DNA of 64,000 nucleotides from Billgrantia saliphila (GTDB lineage: Bacteria; Pseudomonadota; Gammaproteobacteria; Pseudomonadales; Halomonadaceae): NCBI RefSeq assembly GCF_002930105.1, contig NZ_PJRN01000001.1, positions 393,271-457,270 of the forward strand, in the 5' to 3' direction. The notes under the pieces are model-generated. The model saw only the letters and a list, made by a program, of their open reading frames with translations. It was not told the origin of the DNA and did no database searches. Position 1 is the stretch's first letter. Each line of letters begins with the position of its first letter. The translations under genes and the position numbers were made by a program. Of this stretch, positions 46,433-54,470 are shown one piece after another.

Positions 46433-48121
46433 ATGACGCAAGAGCAGGATGACTTTATCCGGGTGACGAGTCCGGTCGAAATCGAAACGCTGCTGGATTG
46501 GCTGATCCAGCCTGGTGGAGCCTCGCTGCTGCTGGACAAGCCCGATGGCGCTCCGTTGCCGGTCGTGGTCATGGAACAGCGCCCCGCCGAGTCGCTGCTG
46601 CTCGATATCACTGCGGTGCGCGAGATCAGCGGTGAGCTCAAGCGAGGCCTCGGCTTCCGACTGCTGGGGCAGGTGAATGGCAAGATGGTGCGTACGCCTC
46701 AGCTCAAGGCGCTGGACGTCGATGCGGCGGCAGGTCGCGTTACCTGCCTGGGTGAATACCCGACGTATCTCGAGGAGCTGCAGCGTCGCGAGTCGTTCCG
46801 TGCACGCTTGCGGTTGGGCATGGAGGTGGGAGCCATCCTGCGCAGCCTGGGCGACAACGAGACATCCGTACAGGGCGATCTCAAGGACCTGTCGCAAGAG
46901 GGCTGCCAGCTCGAGTTGCCTTCGTCGTCGGCCACGCTGCTCGCCGAAGCTGCCCTGCTCGAGATCGAACTCTGCTTTCCCAACGGCACCCGCTTCACGA
47001 TCAAGGGGATGCCCCGCCACAAGGTGGCGGATGCCGACCGCCAGACGCTGCGTGTCGGTTTTCATTTCGAAGAGCGTACGGCGGAGCAGGAGCGCAAGCT
47101 GTGGTTCTTCGTGCGTGAGATCGAGCGCGAAACCTCCCGCTACGGTGAGGAGGCCGATGTCGGCCGACTGCCCTCCACGCTGTTCCAGAGCCAGTCCGCG
47201 GCGGCGGCGCCAACGGTCGGCCGGCGCAACCTGCTGGAGTATCCGACGCCCATGGCGCGGCGCCTGGCGCGCGTGGCCGGCTACCTTGACGCCCAATTGC
47301 TCGAGCTCCAGCAGGGCGACATGATCGATTCGGTGCAGCTTTCTCGCCACGCCGATATGCTGTTATTGCTTGCCGATGAGGATATCGAGGCGCTGCTGTT
47401 CGCGACACGCTGTCTCAGTCGCGAACCCTGGCTCGTGCGCCATGGCCTGAGTGTGGCCGTTCACGCCCTGGCATTATCCAGCGGCAGTTCGGTGCCGCGT
47501 GATGTGCGCAAGGCGCTAGCCGCCAGTGCCATGGTGCATGATCTGGGCAAGGGGCTGTTGCCGCCGGGGCTATTGACTGCCACATCGTTCGGGTCGCCGG
47601 AATATCAGCAGCTCAAGGAACATGTGTCGCTATTACGGCTGAGACTCGGACGCTGCCAATGGCTTTCGCCCTCCGTTATCAGGGCGATAGTGAATGGAAC
47701 CAACGAGCGCTTGGACGGCAGTGGCTATCCTGCAGGAGCTGAAGGTTCGAACCTGCCGGAACTGGCCCGCATGAGCGCTGTTGTCGATGTGGTGGATGCC
47801 ATGCGCCGTGATCGTGCCGATCGTCCGGCATGGCGTATCGATTCGGTCTATCGTCACTTGCTGAAGTCACCCGAGCTGTTCGACCCTCGTTGGGTCAAGC
47901 GGTATGTCCAGCGTTTCGGATTGCGTCCGGTGGGGTCGCTGGTGCGTTTCAGTGGGGGCTCGATGGCTTGGGTCCAACGGCTCGACCAGCAGGGCAAGCC
48001 ATTCCAGGTGCAGCTGACCGGGAGCGTCGAGCCGCCCGGCGTTGCGCTGGGCGAGGTGCTGCGTGGCGACGTCACGGCGCGTCTGGGAGACATGATCGAA
48101 GAGATCCCCGTCTCGACCTGA
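46433..48121 (+). CDS. YcgR-type PilZ flagellar brake fused to an HD-GYP-like domain
   Basis: A 562-residue fusion. The first part is YcgR-like: a YcgR N-terminal domain (about 5-110), then PilZ (about 115-235) with the c-di-GMP-binding RRESFR and DLSQEGCQL motifs intact. YcgR slows the motor when it binds c-di-GMP. The second half (about 320-500) is HD-GYP-like: HDLGK with His369-Asp370, a later EHV His, and ERLDGSGYPAG. But the HHE triplet before the GYP loop reads TNE (423-425), so two metal ligands are missing and activity is doubtful. An ATG at 46376 overlaps the previous stop; 46433 is favoured by the promoter. Confidence 0.87.
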   Translation: MTQEQDDFIRVTSPVEIETLLDWLIQPGGASLLLDKPDGAPLPVVVMEQRPAESLLLDITAVREISGELKRGLGFRLLGQVNGKMVRTPQLKALDVDAAAGRVTCLGEYPTYLEELQRRESFRARLRLGMEVGAILRSLGDNETSVQGDLKDLSQEGCQLELPSSSATLLAEAALLEIELCFPNGTRFTIKGMPRHKVADADRQTLRVGFHFEERTAEQERKLWFFVREIERETSRYGEEADVGRLPSTLFQSQSAAAAPTVGRRNLLEYPTPMARRLARVAGYLDAQLLELQQGDMIDSVQLSRHADMLLLLADEDIEALLFATRCLSREPWLVRHGLSVAVHALALSSGSSVPRDVRKALAASAMVHDLGKGLLPPGLLTATSFGSPEYQQLKEHVSLLRLRLGRCQWLSPSVIRAIVNGTNERLDGSGYPAGAEGSNLPELARMSAVVDVVDAMRRDRADRPAWRIDSVYRHLLKSPELFDPRWVKRYVQRFGLRPVGSLVRFSGGSMAWVQRLDQQGKPFQVQLTGSVEPPGVALGEVLRGDVTARLGDMIEEIPVST

Positions 48122-48158
48122 GCGGTCTTGGCCCTGACTCGTCATTCGGGACAAGGGC

Positions 48159-48185
48159 TAAAGTTGTTCGGCCGTACGCCGATAA
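48159..48185 (+). promoter_or_regulatory. Sigma-28 promoter of fliD2-fliS-fliT
   Basis: TAAAGTTG, 11 bases, GCCGATAA, a near-perfect FliA site 86 bases before the fliD2 ATG. Confidence 0.92.
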
Positions 48186-48271
48186 TGAGAAATGACTACA
48201 TGGTTGCGGGCTTTTCACCGGAATCCTTGGCGCAAAGCCTGCCACAATAGCTGCATGGAAAAGGAAGCGTC

Positions 48272-49663
48272 ATGGCTACGATAAGCTCGCTGGGCATCGG
48301 CTCCGGATTGGACCTCAACGGTTTGCTCGACCAGCTCAAGGCGGCCGAGCGTAAGCAGCTCGAGCCGATCAAGCTGCAGCAAAAGAGCTTCCAGGCGAAA
48401 ATTTCCGCCTACGGAAAGCTGCAGGGCGCACTGTCAAAACTGCAATCCGCTGCCGACAAGCTCAATGATTCGAGTTTCTATCAGAGCATGTCGAGCAGTG
48501 TCACTGGAAGCAGCATCACCGCAGCGGCTGGGGCCGAAGCTCAGCCGGGCCGCTACGACGTCAACGTGACGAGCCTGGCTCGCGCCCAGAGCCTGGCAAC
48601 CGGTGGTTTCGCCAATCGCGACACCAACCTGGGTGCCGGAATGATGACGATCAATGTCGGCTCCGGTGATAGCGCGAAGACACTGGAATTGACGCTTGGT
48701 GCAGCAGATAGTTCTCTCGAAGACATCCGCGATGCCATCAATGCAGAGAAAGCCGGTGTAACGGCCACCATCGTCAGCGATGGAAGCGCCGAGCCTTATC
48801 GACTGGTGCTGTCCGTCGACAATACCGGTACCGATGCCGCGGTACAGAGCATCGCGTTTGCCAGCGATAGCGGCGATGCCACCCTGAACGATTCGCTCTC
48901 CTATGGTGGAACCGGCACGATGTCCCAGACGGTCGCCGCCAAGAATGCGGCGCTGGAAGTGAATGGCATCGCTATATCCAGCCAGTCCAACCAGGTTGAA
49001 GGTGCGATCCAGGGAGTGACGCTCAACCTGGCTGAGGTAGGCGAATCGACCGTCAAGATCGAGCGCAACACCCTGGCTATTCGCGAGGGCGTCAGTGCGT
49101 TCGTCAAGGCGTATAACGAGCTGCGCACCACCGCCAAGGGGTTGACTCGCTTCAATTCCGATACCGGGGAGGCCGGCGAGCTGTTGGGTGACAGTGTGCT
49201 GCGCAGCGTCGAATCCCGATTGCGCGGCATCATGGGCAGCGCGGTGGGCAATGGCGAGCTGCGGACGCTTACGGATATCGGTGTCACGCTACAGCGTGAC
49301 GGAACGCTCAAGCTCGATGAAGAGAAGCTGAGCGAAGTCGTGGCGGGACAGCCCGAGGCATTGGCCAGCTTCCTGGCCGGAGCCAGCGAAGAAGAAGGGA
49401 TGGCCGGCAGCCTGCACGCTGCTCTCGATCAAATGCTCGAGGATAGTGGACTACTGGATAACGCCAAGCGCGGGTTAGAGTCGCGCATCGATAGCTTAAA
49501 GGAGCGGTCCGCTCGGATGGAGGTCAGCATCGAGCGCACCATCGAGCGTTATCGAATGCAGTTCGGTAAGCTCGACGCCATGGTCGCGAGCATGAACCAG
49601 ACCAGCAATTATCTGTTCCAGCAATTCGATATGATGAATGCCCAGCTTGGGCGCAAGAAGTAA
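48272..49663 (+). CDS. fliD: Filament cap protein FliD, second copy
   Basis: A second FliD, 463 residues, with AAGGAAG seven bases before ATG. The start MATISSLGIGSGLDLNGLLD is identical to that of fliD1, and the coiled-coil end (NQTSNYLFQQFDMMNAQLGR) is nearly so; the central beta domains differ. Being followed by fliS and fliT, this is the copy in the standard fliDST order. Whether one copy is used with another flagellin cannot be told from sequence. Confidence 0.95.
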   Translation: MATISSLGIGSGLDLNGLLDQLKAAERKQLEPIKLQQKSFQAKISAYGKLQGALSKLQSAADKLNDSSFYQSMSSSVTGSSITAAAGAEAQPGRYDVNVTSLARAQSLATGGFANRDTNLGAGMMTINVGSGDSAKTLELTLGAADSSLEDIRDAINAEKAGVTATIVSDGSAEPYRLVLSVDNTGTDAAVQSIAFASDSGDATLNDSLSYGGTGTMSQTVAAKNAALEVNGIAISSQSNQVEGAIQGVTLNLAEVGESTVKIERNTLAIREGVSAFVKAYNELRTTAKGLTRFNSDTGEAGELLGDSVLRSVESRLRGIMGSAVGNGELRTLTDIGVTLQRDGTLKLDEEKLSEVVAGQPEALASFLAGASEEEGMAGSLHAALDQMLEDSGLLDNAKRGLESRIDSLKERSARMEVSIERTIERYRMQFGKLDAMVASMNQTSNYLFQQFDMMNAQLGRKK

Positions 49664-49737
49664 TCGGCTCATGCGCACACGGCCGTCGGCATGACGCCGA
49701 TGCGACAAGGGCAAGCTACCACAGGAGAGGTTTCGCC

Positions 49738-50157
49738 ATGACTGCCATGCGAGGAGCTGCCACCTACGGCCGGGGGGCCGGGGCCTACGCCCGGGTCGGC
49801 GTGGAGAGCGGTGTGATGTCGGCCAGCCCGCACCAGTTGATCGTGATGCTGTTCGACGGCGCCCAGGGGGCGATTCGCGCCGGGCGCATCCATATGCAGG
49901 CGGGCAATACCGCCGAAAAAGGCAAGTCCATCTCCAAGGCGCTGGACATCGTCAACAACGGGTTATTGGCCGCGCTGGACGTGGAGAAGGGCGGCGAAAT
50001 CGCCGAGCGACTCGGTGCGCTCTACGATTACATCGCTCGGCTGCTATTGGCTGCCAATCTGCACAATGATCAGGAGAGTCTCGATCAGGCCGAGCGTCTT
50101 TTGGACGATATCGCATCCGCCTGGCGAGAAATCGGCACCACAGGAGCACAGAGCTGA
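49738..50157 (+). CDS. fliS: Flagellin chaperone FliS
   Basis: FliS binds the flagellin C terminus and keeps it unpolymerised before export. The 139 residues are the normal length, all helical, with family motifs SASPHQLIVMLFDGAQGAIR and the YDYIARLLLAANLHND stretch. AGGAGAGG stands before the ATG. It follows fliD2 and lies one base before fliT. Confidence 0.95.
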   Translation: MTAMRGAATYGRGAGAYARVGVESGVMSASPHQLIVMLFDGAQGAIRAGRIHMQAGNTAEKGKSISKALDIVNNGLLAALDVEKGGEIAERLGALYDYIARLLLAANLHNDQESLDQAERLLDDIASAWREIGTTGAQS

Positions 50158-50158
50158 G

Positions 50159-50542
50159 ATGGCAATGACGACTGCGCGCGCCGTGATCGACGGCTATGCC
50201 GAGCTGAGGCATCAGGTCGCGGCCATGCTGGCGTTGGCCAACGCCGGTGATTGGGATGCGCTGATCGAGCAGCAGGCAGGCTACCTGCAACTGGCCGATC
50301 GGCTTCGGCAACTGGATGGCCAGTCGCATCTGGATCGGGAAGGGACGCTGCGCAAGGCCGAGCTGCTGGAGGCGATACTGGCGGACGACCTGGCGATCCG
50401 GGAGCACCTCTTGGCACGTCGCACCGAACTTGGGCAGTTGATGGATGCGACCCGCCGCCAGCGTGATCTGCATCGCAGCTACGGCAGGCAGGCGGCGACA
50501 GTGATCGATGCCACCGATCAGTTCGGCCAGAGGGTCCCGTGA
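50159..50542 (+). CDS. fliT: Flagellar chaperone FliT
   Basis: FliT is the export chaperone for FliD and in enterics also restrains FlhDC. The start at 50159 gives 127 residues beginning MAMTTARAVIDGYAELRHQV; a second ATG lies two codons on. The protein is helical and of usual FliT size. Conservation is low, so the call relies on size, helices and the fliS neighbour. Its stop overlaps the GTG of the next gene. Confidence 0.85.
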   Translation: MAMTTARAVIDGYAELRHQVAAMLALANAGDWDALIEQQAGYLQLADRLRQLDGQSHLDREGTLRKAELLEAILADDLAIREHLLARRTELGQLMDATRRQRDLHRSYGRQAATVIDATDQFGQRVP

Positions 50543-51879
50543 GTGGCATTACACCACTCTTGGATACGCTGCTCCATCAAGTCCTGGGCAAGCGTATCGA
50601 TACGGCTCCGCCGCGTGATCTGACCGAGCCGGTTCGGCCGGTCGATCCGGGCGAGGGGCCGCGTGCGCTGCATAGTGATTCTCGCCTCGATGGGCGGCGT
50701 CCGGCAGCGGCGCCGCTACAAGGTGCCTCGACAAACCCTCATCGAGGCGAGGCGCCGGCGTCGACGACAGGCGTTTCCTCGCCGCCGGCTTCTTTTCAGA
50801 CGCACTTCAGTCCCTCGGCACGAACCATTGCCGATCTGCTGGTACGGTTTCCAGCGCCTCCCTCCGTATTGAGTTCATCGGTGCCGCTGGTGGGGGCCGA
50901 TGAATCGCCCAACGCAACGACGCTGGCCGGTCGGCTCCAGGCGGGAGTGCGCGATAGCGGGTTGTTCTACGAAGCGCACCTTTCACGCTGGTATCGCGGT
51001 GAGATGAGTCGTCAGCAGCTCGAGCGCGAGCCGCAGATGATGCAAACGCTGCGCTTTTCTCCTGCCTCCCAACCTGCTTCTGCTCCAGCCTCTGGAGCAA
51101 CGACTGCGGGAGCTGCTCCTCCCGCCATGCCGGGTGCCACCGGTTTACCGGCGCAGGGTGGGGCGGGCCTGGCCTCGCTTCAGCCGGGAGCAACGGTTCC
51201 CTTACCTAACTCCAGCCAGGCGGCGGCAGCGCAGGCGGCCGGTTCCTACGCCTCGACCGAGGCGTTGCTACCCGGCTCCGGTCATCCCGATCGGATGGCG
51301 CCCGGAGCGGTGGAGCGCACTGTGTCTGCGTTGCGCGAGGCTTCTGCGCCGGGCCAGTTGAATAGTGAAGTGAGTGACTCTGCCGGACGCGAAGCCGAGC
51401 AGGCCATGCGCTCACGCACTGCGGGTGAACCGGTGCACGAGAGTCTGCAGGGACTGGTTCGGCATCAGCTCGAAATGCTGGTGGCGCCCGTGCTGCGATG
51501 GGAGGGGGATGTCTGGTCGGGAATCTTCATGGCCTTGATGATTCAACTACCGGCCGGGGCAAGGCGCGAGGGTGAGGGCGATCACAAAGGTGATGAAGAA
51601 GAGGGGAATCAGGAGGCGTGGCATTCCGAACTCAAACTATCGGTACCGAGTCTGGGAGAGCTTGGCGTCGCCTTCTGGTTGCAGGAAAGCAATTTGCGAA
51701 TGGAGCTGAAGGCGCGCGACGATGCGACCCTCGCAACGCTCCGCCAAGGCATGCCACAGCTCGAGCAACGGCTGCGTGATGCCGGTCTGTCGACGGTGCT
51801 GATTGACGCACGGCTCTGGCGAGAGGATTTAGGGGAAGGGTGGCAAGAGGGAGAGGAGCGGTATGGATTCCCAGTCTGA
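50539..51879 (+). CDS. Second FliK-like hook-length control domain protein
   Basis: A 446-residue protein that starts with GTG, overlapping the fliT stop by four bases. Most of it (about 30-300) is low-complexity, rich in Ala, Pro, Ser and Gly. The C terminus (about 300-440) is a diverged Flg_hook domain: SLQGLVRHQLEMLVAPVLRW, an acidic insert (GDHKGDEEEGNQ), then ELKLSVPSLGELGVAFWLQE and a late LRQGMPQLEQRLRDAGL helix. The canonical fliK is at 14864. It overlaps a stand-alone FlhB C-terminal domain gene, a known kind of pair. Confidence 0.82.
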   Translation: MSGITPLLDTLLHQVLGKRIDTAPPRDLTEPVRPVDPGEGPRALHSDSRLDGRRPAAAPLQGASTNPHRGEAPASTTGVSSPPASFQTHFSPSARTIADLLVRFPAPPSVLSSSVPLVGADESPNATTLAGRLQAGVRDSGLFYEAHLSRWYRGEMSRQQLEREPQMMQTLRFSPASQPASAPASGATTAGAAPPAMPGATGLPAQGGAGLASLQPGATVPLPNSSQAAAAQAAGSYASTEALLPGSGHPDRMAPGAVERTVSALREASAPGQLNSEVSDSAGREAEQAMRSRTAGEPVHESLQGLVRHQLEMLVAPVLRWEGDVWSGIFMALMIQLPAGARREGEGDHKGDEEEGNQEAWHSELKLSVPSLGELGVAFWLQESNLRMELKARDDATLATLRQGMPQLEQRLRDAGLSTVLIDARLWREDLGEGWQEGEERYGFPV

Positions 51880-52159
51880 ACGCGGCCCCAAACCGGAGCG
51901 CCGGCGCCAAGCGGTAGCGCTAGCCTATCGTGACGGCGACGATGCTCCCCGGGTGCTGGCCAAAGGATACGGGGACATGGCCGAGCGGATCCTGGCCGAG
52001 GCCAAGCGGCAAGGCATCTACGTGCACGATGCACCTGAGCTGGTGTCGCTGCTCATGGGACTCGACCTCGATGAGCGTATTCCACCCTTGCTCTACCAGG
52101 TCATTGCGGAGCTCCTCGTCTGGGTCTATGAGCTCGAAAAGCTGCAGACAGAAGAGTAA
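51863..52159 (+). CDS. Stand-alone FlhB C-terminal-domain protein (FhlB/EscU type)
   Basis: A 98-residue soluble protein matching only the cytoplasmic domain of the export switch FlhB. GAGGAG lies four bases before ATG, and the start overlaps the FliK-like gene by 17 bases. It has RRRQAVALAYRDGDDAPRVL where FlhB has the NPTH cleavage site plus VALKY, so the self-cleavage Asn-Pro is missing, and ends with the helical PPLLYQVIAELLVWVYELEK. It probably acts as a bound partner of the FliK-like neighbour or of full FlhB (inference). Confidence 0.88.
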   Translation: MDSQSERGPKPERRRQAVALAYRDGDDAPRVLAKGYGDMAERILAEAKRQGIYVHDAPELVSLLMGLDLDERIPPLLYQVIAELLVWVYELEKLQTEE

Positions 52160-52500
52160 CAAAGAAACTTTGGGAAATTTTTTGTAAATTTATGTAAATT
52201 TCTCGATCCCTCTTTGCTCTTGTCAATAGCTGTTGGCGCTTTTTTTTACGTTTCCGTACAGGGCGTTAACAATTTAGTTCTCGAGGCTGAGTTTTGTAAG
52301 TCTTTTGCCTGAGCGGTTGGTGGGTTCATGGGTGGTTGGCACTACGGCGAACAGTGGTTCACAATGCGTCACGTAGCTTAACGGTCCTTACCAGGTACGG
52401 TACGCGTCTCGATTAAGATCGCGAAATGTGTAACAGACCTGCAATAGATATTAAAAAAAGATAAGGACACGCGACCCATCCGCGTGCAGGGAAAAATAGA
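52160..52500. promoter_or_regulatory. AT-rich upstream region of flhDC
   Basis: This 341-base stretch has no gene. It is much richer in A and T than its surroundings and begins with a CAAAG-AAA-CTTTG stem followed by a T run that may terminate the upstream transcript. A ten-base direct repeat TGTAAATTTA / TGTAAATTTC stands at 52183-52202. flhDC promoters in other bacteria integrate many regulators; the length fits that, but no single operator can be named. Confidence 0.6.
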
Positions 52501-52830
52501 ATGAAGAACACGAATCACCTGGATGAAATCCAGGAACTCAATCTCGCCTATCTGCTGTTGGCACAGCGTCTACTCAACGACGATCGTGCGGCGGCCATGT
52601 TCCGCCTCAAGATCGATGAGGAAACGGCGGACTTGCTGTCGTCGCTCGGCGCCGCTCAGCTGACACGCTTGGCACGAACCAACCAGTTGCTCTGCCACTT
52701 CGGTTTCGAAGGCGCCGACCAACTTCGACAGGTAGTCGACAACCCCCGTGACAATGGACTGTCCCAATTCCACGCCTCGCTGTTGATGGCTGGACGTGGT
52801 GCGGTTTCCATGTCACGGGGGGGTGAGTGA
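52501..52830 (+). CDS. flhD: Flagellar master regulator subunit FlhD
   Basis: FlhD, with FlhC, forms the activator that starts the flagellar cascade at class II promoters. The 109 residues begin with the helical family core (HLDEIQELNLAYLLLAQRLL) and include DDRAAAMFRLKIDEETADLL and LARTNQLLCHFGF. Length matches the family. AGGGA is present about ten bases before ATG. The stop overlaps the flhC ATG. Confidence 0.96.
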   Translation: MKNTNHLDEIQELNLAYLLLAQRLLNDDRAAAMFRLKIDEETADLLSSLGAAQLTRLARTNQLLCHFGFEGADQLRQVVDNPRDNGLSQFHASLLMAGRGAVSMSRGGE

Positions 52831-53414
52831 TGTCCCAGAAGAGTCTTGTCGAAGAGATGCAGCAGGTTCAGCTCGCCATCGAACTGATCGAGCTGGGCGC
52901 CCGTCTGCAAGTGCTGGAGACCGAAACCGACCTGAGCCGGGCGCGATTGATTCGTCTGTTCAAGGAAGTGCGCGGCATGTCTCCGCCCAAGGGGATGCTG
53001 CCGTTTTCCACCGACTGGTTCATTACGTGGCTGCCGAATGTGCATGCCTCGCTGTTCTACAGCATCTACCGCAGCCTGGTCACGAATCAGGGGCGTGAGA
53101 GAATGCAGGCCTTCGTTACGGCCTACCGGCTCTATAACGAACAGGTCAGCCTAGATCAGGCTGAACCCGTGCTGGGGTTGACCCGGGCCTGGACGCTGGT
53201 GCGCTTTTTCGAGAGCGACTTGCTGCAGCTTTCGACCTGCACGCATTGCAGCGGTCGCTTCGTCGCCCATGCTCACACTCCTGATCATGACTATGTCTGT
53301 GGTGTCTGCATGCCCCCCTCGCGTGCCGGCAAGACCCGCCGTCGCCGCCAGCTCGAGGAGAGTGAGGCGCAGGTCGTCGGCCACGAAGCGCCGTTGGTCA
53401 AGCAGGTCGGCTAA
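52830..53414 (+). CDS. flhC: Flagellar master regulator subunit FlhC
   Basis: FlhC is the DNA-contacting partner of FlhD. I use the ATG at 52830 (MSQKSLVEEM), overlapping the flhD stop as TGATG; a GTG lies one codon earlier. The 194 residues contain the conserved SRARLIRLFKEVRGMSPPKG region and four zinc-ligand Cys in CTHCSGRF and CGVC near residues 148-170. A strong terminator follows. Confidence 0.96.
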   Translation: MSQKSLVEEMQQVQLAIELIELGARLQVLETETDLSRARLIRLFKEVRGMSPPKGMLPFSTDWFITWLPNVHASLFYSIYRSLVTNQGRERMQAFVTAYRLYNEQVSLDQAEPVLGLTRAWTLVRFFESDLLQLSTCTHCSGRFVAHAHTPDHDYVCGVCMPPSRAGKTRRRRQLEESEAQVVGHEAPLVKQVG

Positions 53415-53453
53415 GCTCCCACCGCCCCCTCCGGTTCGCAGCAAGACCTGCAG

Positions 53454-53496
53454 GACGCCGCCCCGATGGTTGCATCGGGGCGGCGTCGTACGTTTT
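53454..53496 (+). terminator. Terminator after flhC
   Basis: Fifteen-base arms GACGCCGCCCCGATG and CATCGGGGCGGCGTC around GTTG, then GTACGTTTT. Ends the flhDC transcript before motA. Confidence 0.88.
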
Positions 53497-53530
53497 GCCG
53501 CTGCCACGCTGTTTTTCTTCCGTTTCGGGC

Positions 53531-53557
53531 TCAAGTATCCCCTCACCATGCCGATAG
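53531..53557 (+). promoter_or_regulatory. Sigma-28 promoter of motA-motB-cheA-cheW
   Basis: TCAAGTAT, 11 bases, GCCGATAG. It lies 40 bases before the motA GTG and follows the flhC terminator. Confidence 0.88.
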
Positions 53558-53597
53558 TTGTGGTATCGACGGGTTGATTCGCTGAAGGGTATCGTCT

Positions 53598-54470
53598 GTG
53601 CTGATTTTATTAGGGTATATCGTTGTTCTACTGTCCGTGTTCGGTGGCTACGTGCTTGCCGGCGGGTATCTCGGACCGCTCTACCAGCCGACCGAACTGC
53701 TGATAATCGGCGGTGCGGGAGTCGGGGCCTTCCTCGCAGCGAACAACGGCAAGGCGATAAAAGCCTCCTTCAAGATCTTTCCCAAGCTGCGTCGCACCAA
53801 GAAGTACAAGAAAGAGCTGTTCATGGAGTTGCTGGCGGTGCAGTTCAAGCTGCTGAGCAAGGTGCGTCGCGAAGGCATGCTCGGTATCGAGCGTGACATC
53901 GACAGCCCCCAGGAGAGCGCGCTGTTCCAGGAGCACCCCAAGGTGCTTGCTGATCCCATGATCATGAACTTTCTATCCGACTATTTGCGCCTGATGGTCA
54001 GCGGCGGCATGGACCCCATGGAGTTGGACGAACTCATGCTGCATGAGATCGAAACCTTCGAGCAGGAGGCCCACATTCCTGCCGATGCCATCGCCAAGGT
54101 GGGGGACGCCATGCCGGCATTCGGTATCGTCGCGGCCGTCATGGGGGTGGTGAAGGCATTGACTTATGCCGATGCGTCGCCGGAACAGATGGGGGAGATG
54201 ATCGCTCATGCCCTGGTCGGCACTTTCCTGGGCATTCTCATGGGGTACGGCTTCATCAACCCCCTTGCCAGCAATATCGAGCGCCAGGCCAAGGAGGCGG
54301 AGAAGATGCTGCAGTGCATTCGTATCACACTGCTGGCCAGTCTTCACGGCTACGCGCCGCAATTGGCGGTCGAATTCGGCCGCAAGGCGTTGCACAGCAG
54401 TGAGCGTCCGGGCTTCACCGAGCTCGAGACCTATGTGCGTAACTCCAAGTCGGGCGCGGCAGCAGAATGA
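53598..54470 (+). CDS. motA: Flagellar motor stator protein MotA
   Basis: MotA forms the proton-driven stator with MotB. GTG start at 53598 with AAGGG eight bases upstream; 290 residues. It has the E. coli-like layout of four membrane helices with a large cytoplasmic loop between 2 and 3 (with the charged region near REGMLGIERDIDSPQESALF) and the Pro-Gly-Ile-type end of helix 3 (DAMPAFGIVAAVMGVVKALT). The stop overlaps motB by four bases (ATGA). Confidence 0.97.
   Translation: MLILLGYIVVLLSVFGGYVLAGGYLGPLYQPTELLIIGGAGVGAFLAANNGKAIKASFKIFPKLRRTKKYKKELFMELLAVQFKLLSKVRREGMLGIERDIDSPQESALFQEHPKVLADPMIMNFLSDYLRLMVSGGMDPMELDELMLHEIETFEQEAHIPADAIAKVGDAMPAFGIVAAVMGVVKALTYADASPEQMGEMIAHALVGTFLGILMGYGFINPLASNIERQAKEAEKMLQCIRITLLASLHGYAPQLAVEFGRKALHSSERPGFTELETYVRNSKSGAAAE

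Noticed and set aside
30942..52159. A complete second (lateral) flagellar system
   Set aside because: Extra fliD, fliK-like, FlhB-tail and flagellin copies exist, but no second set of rod, hook, ring or export genes is present in the window.
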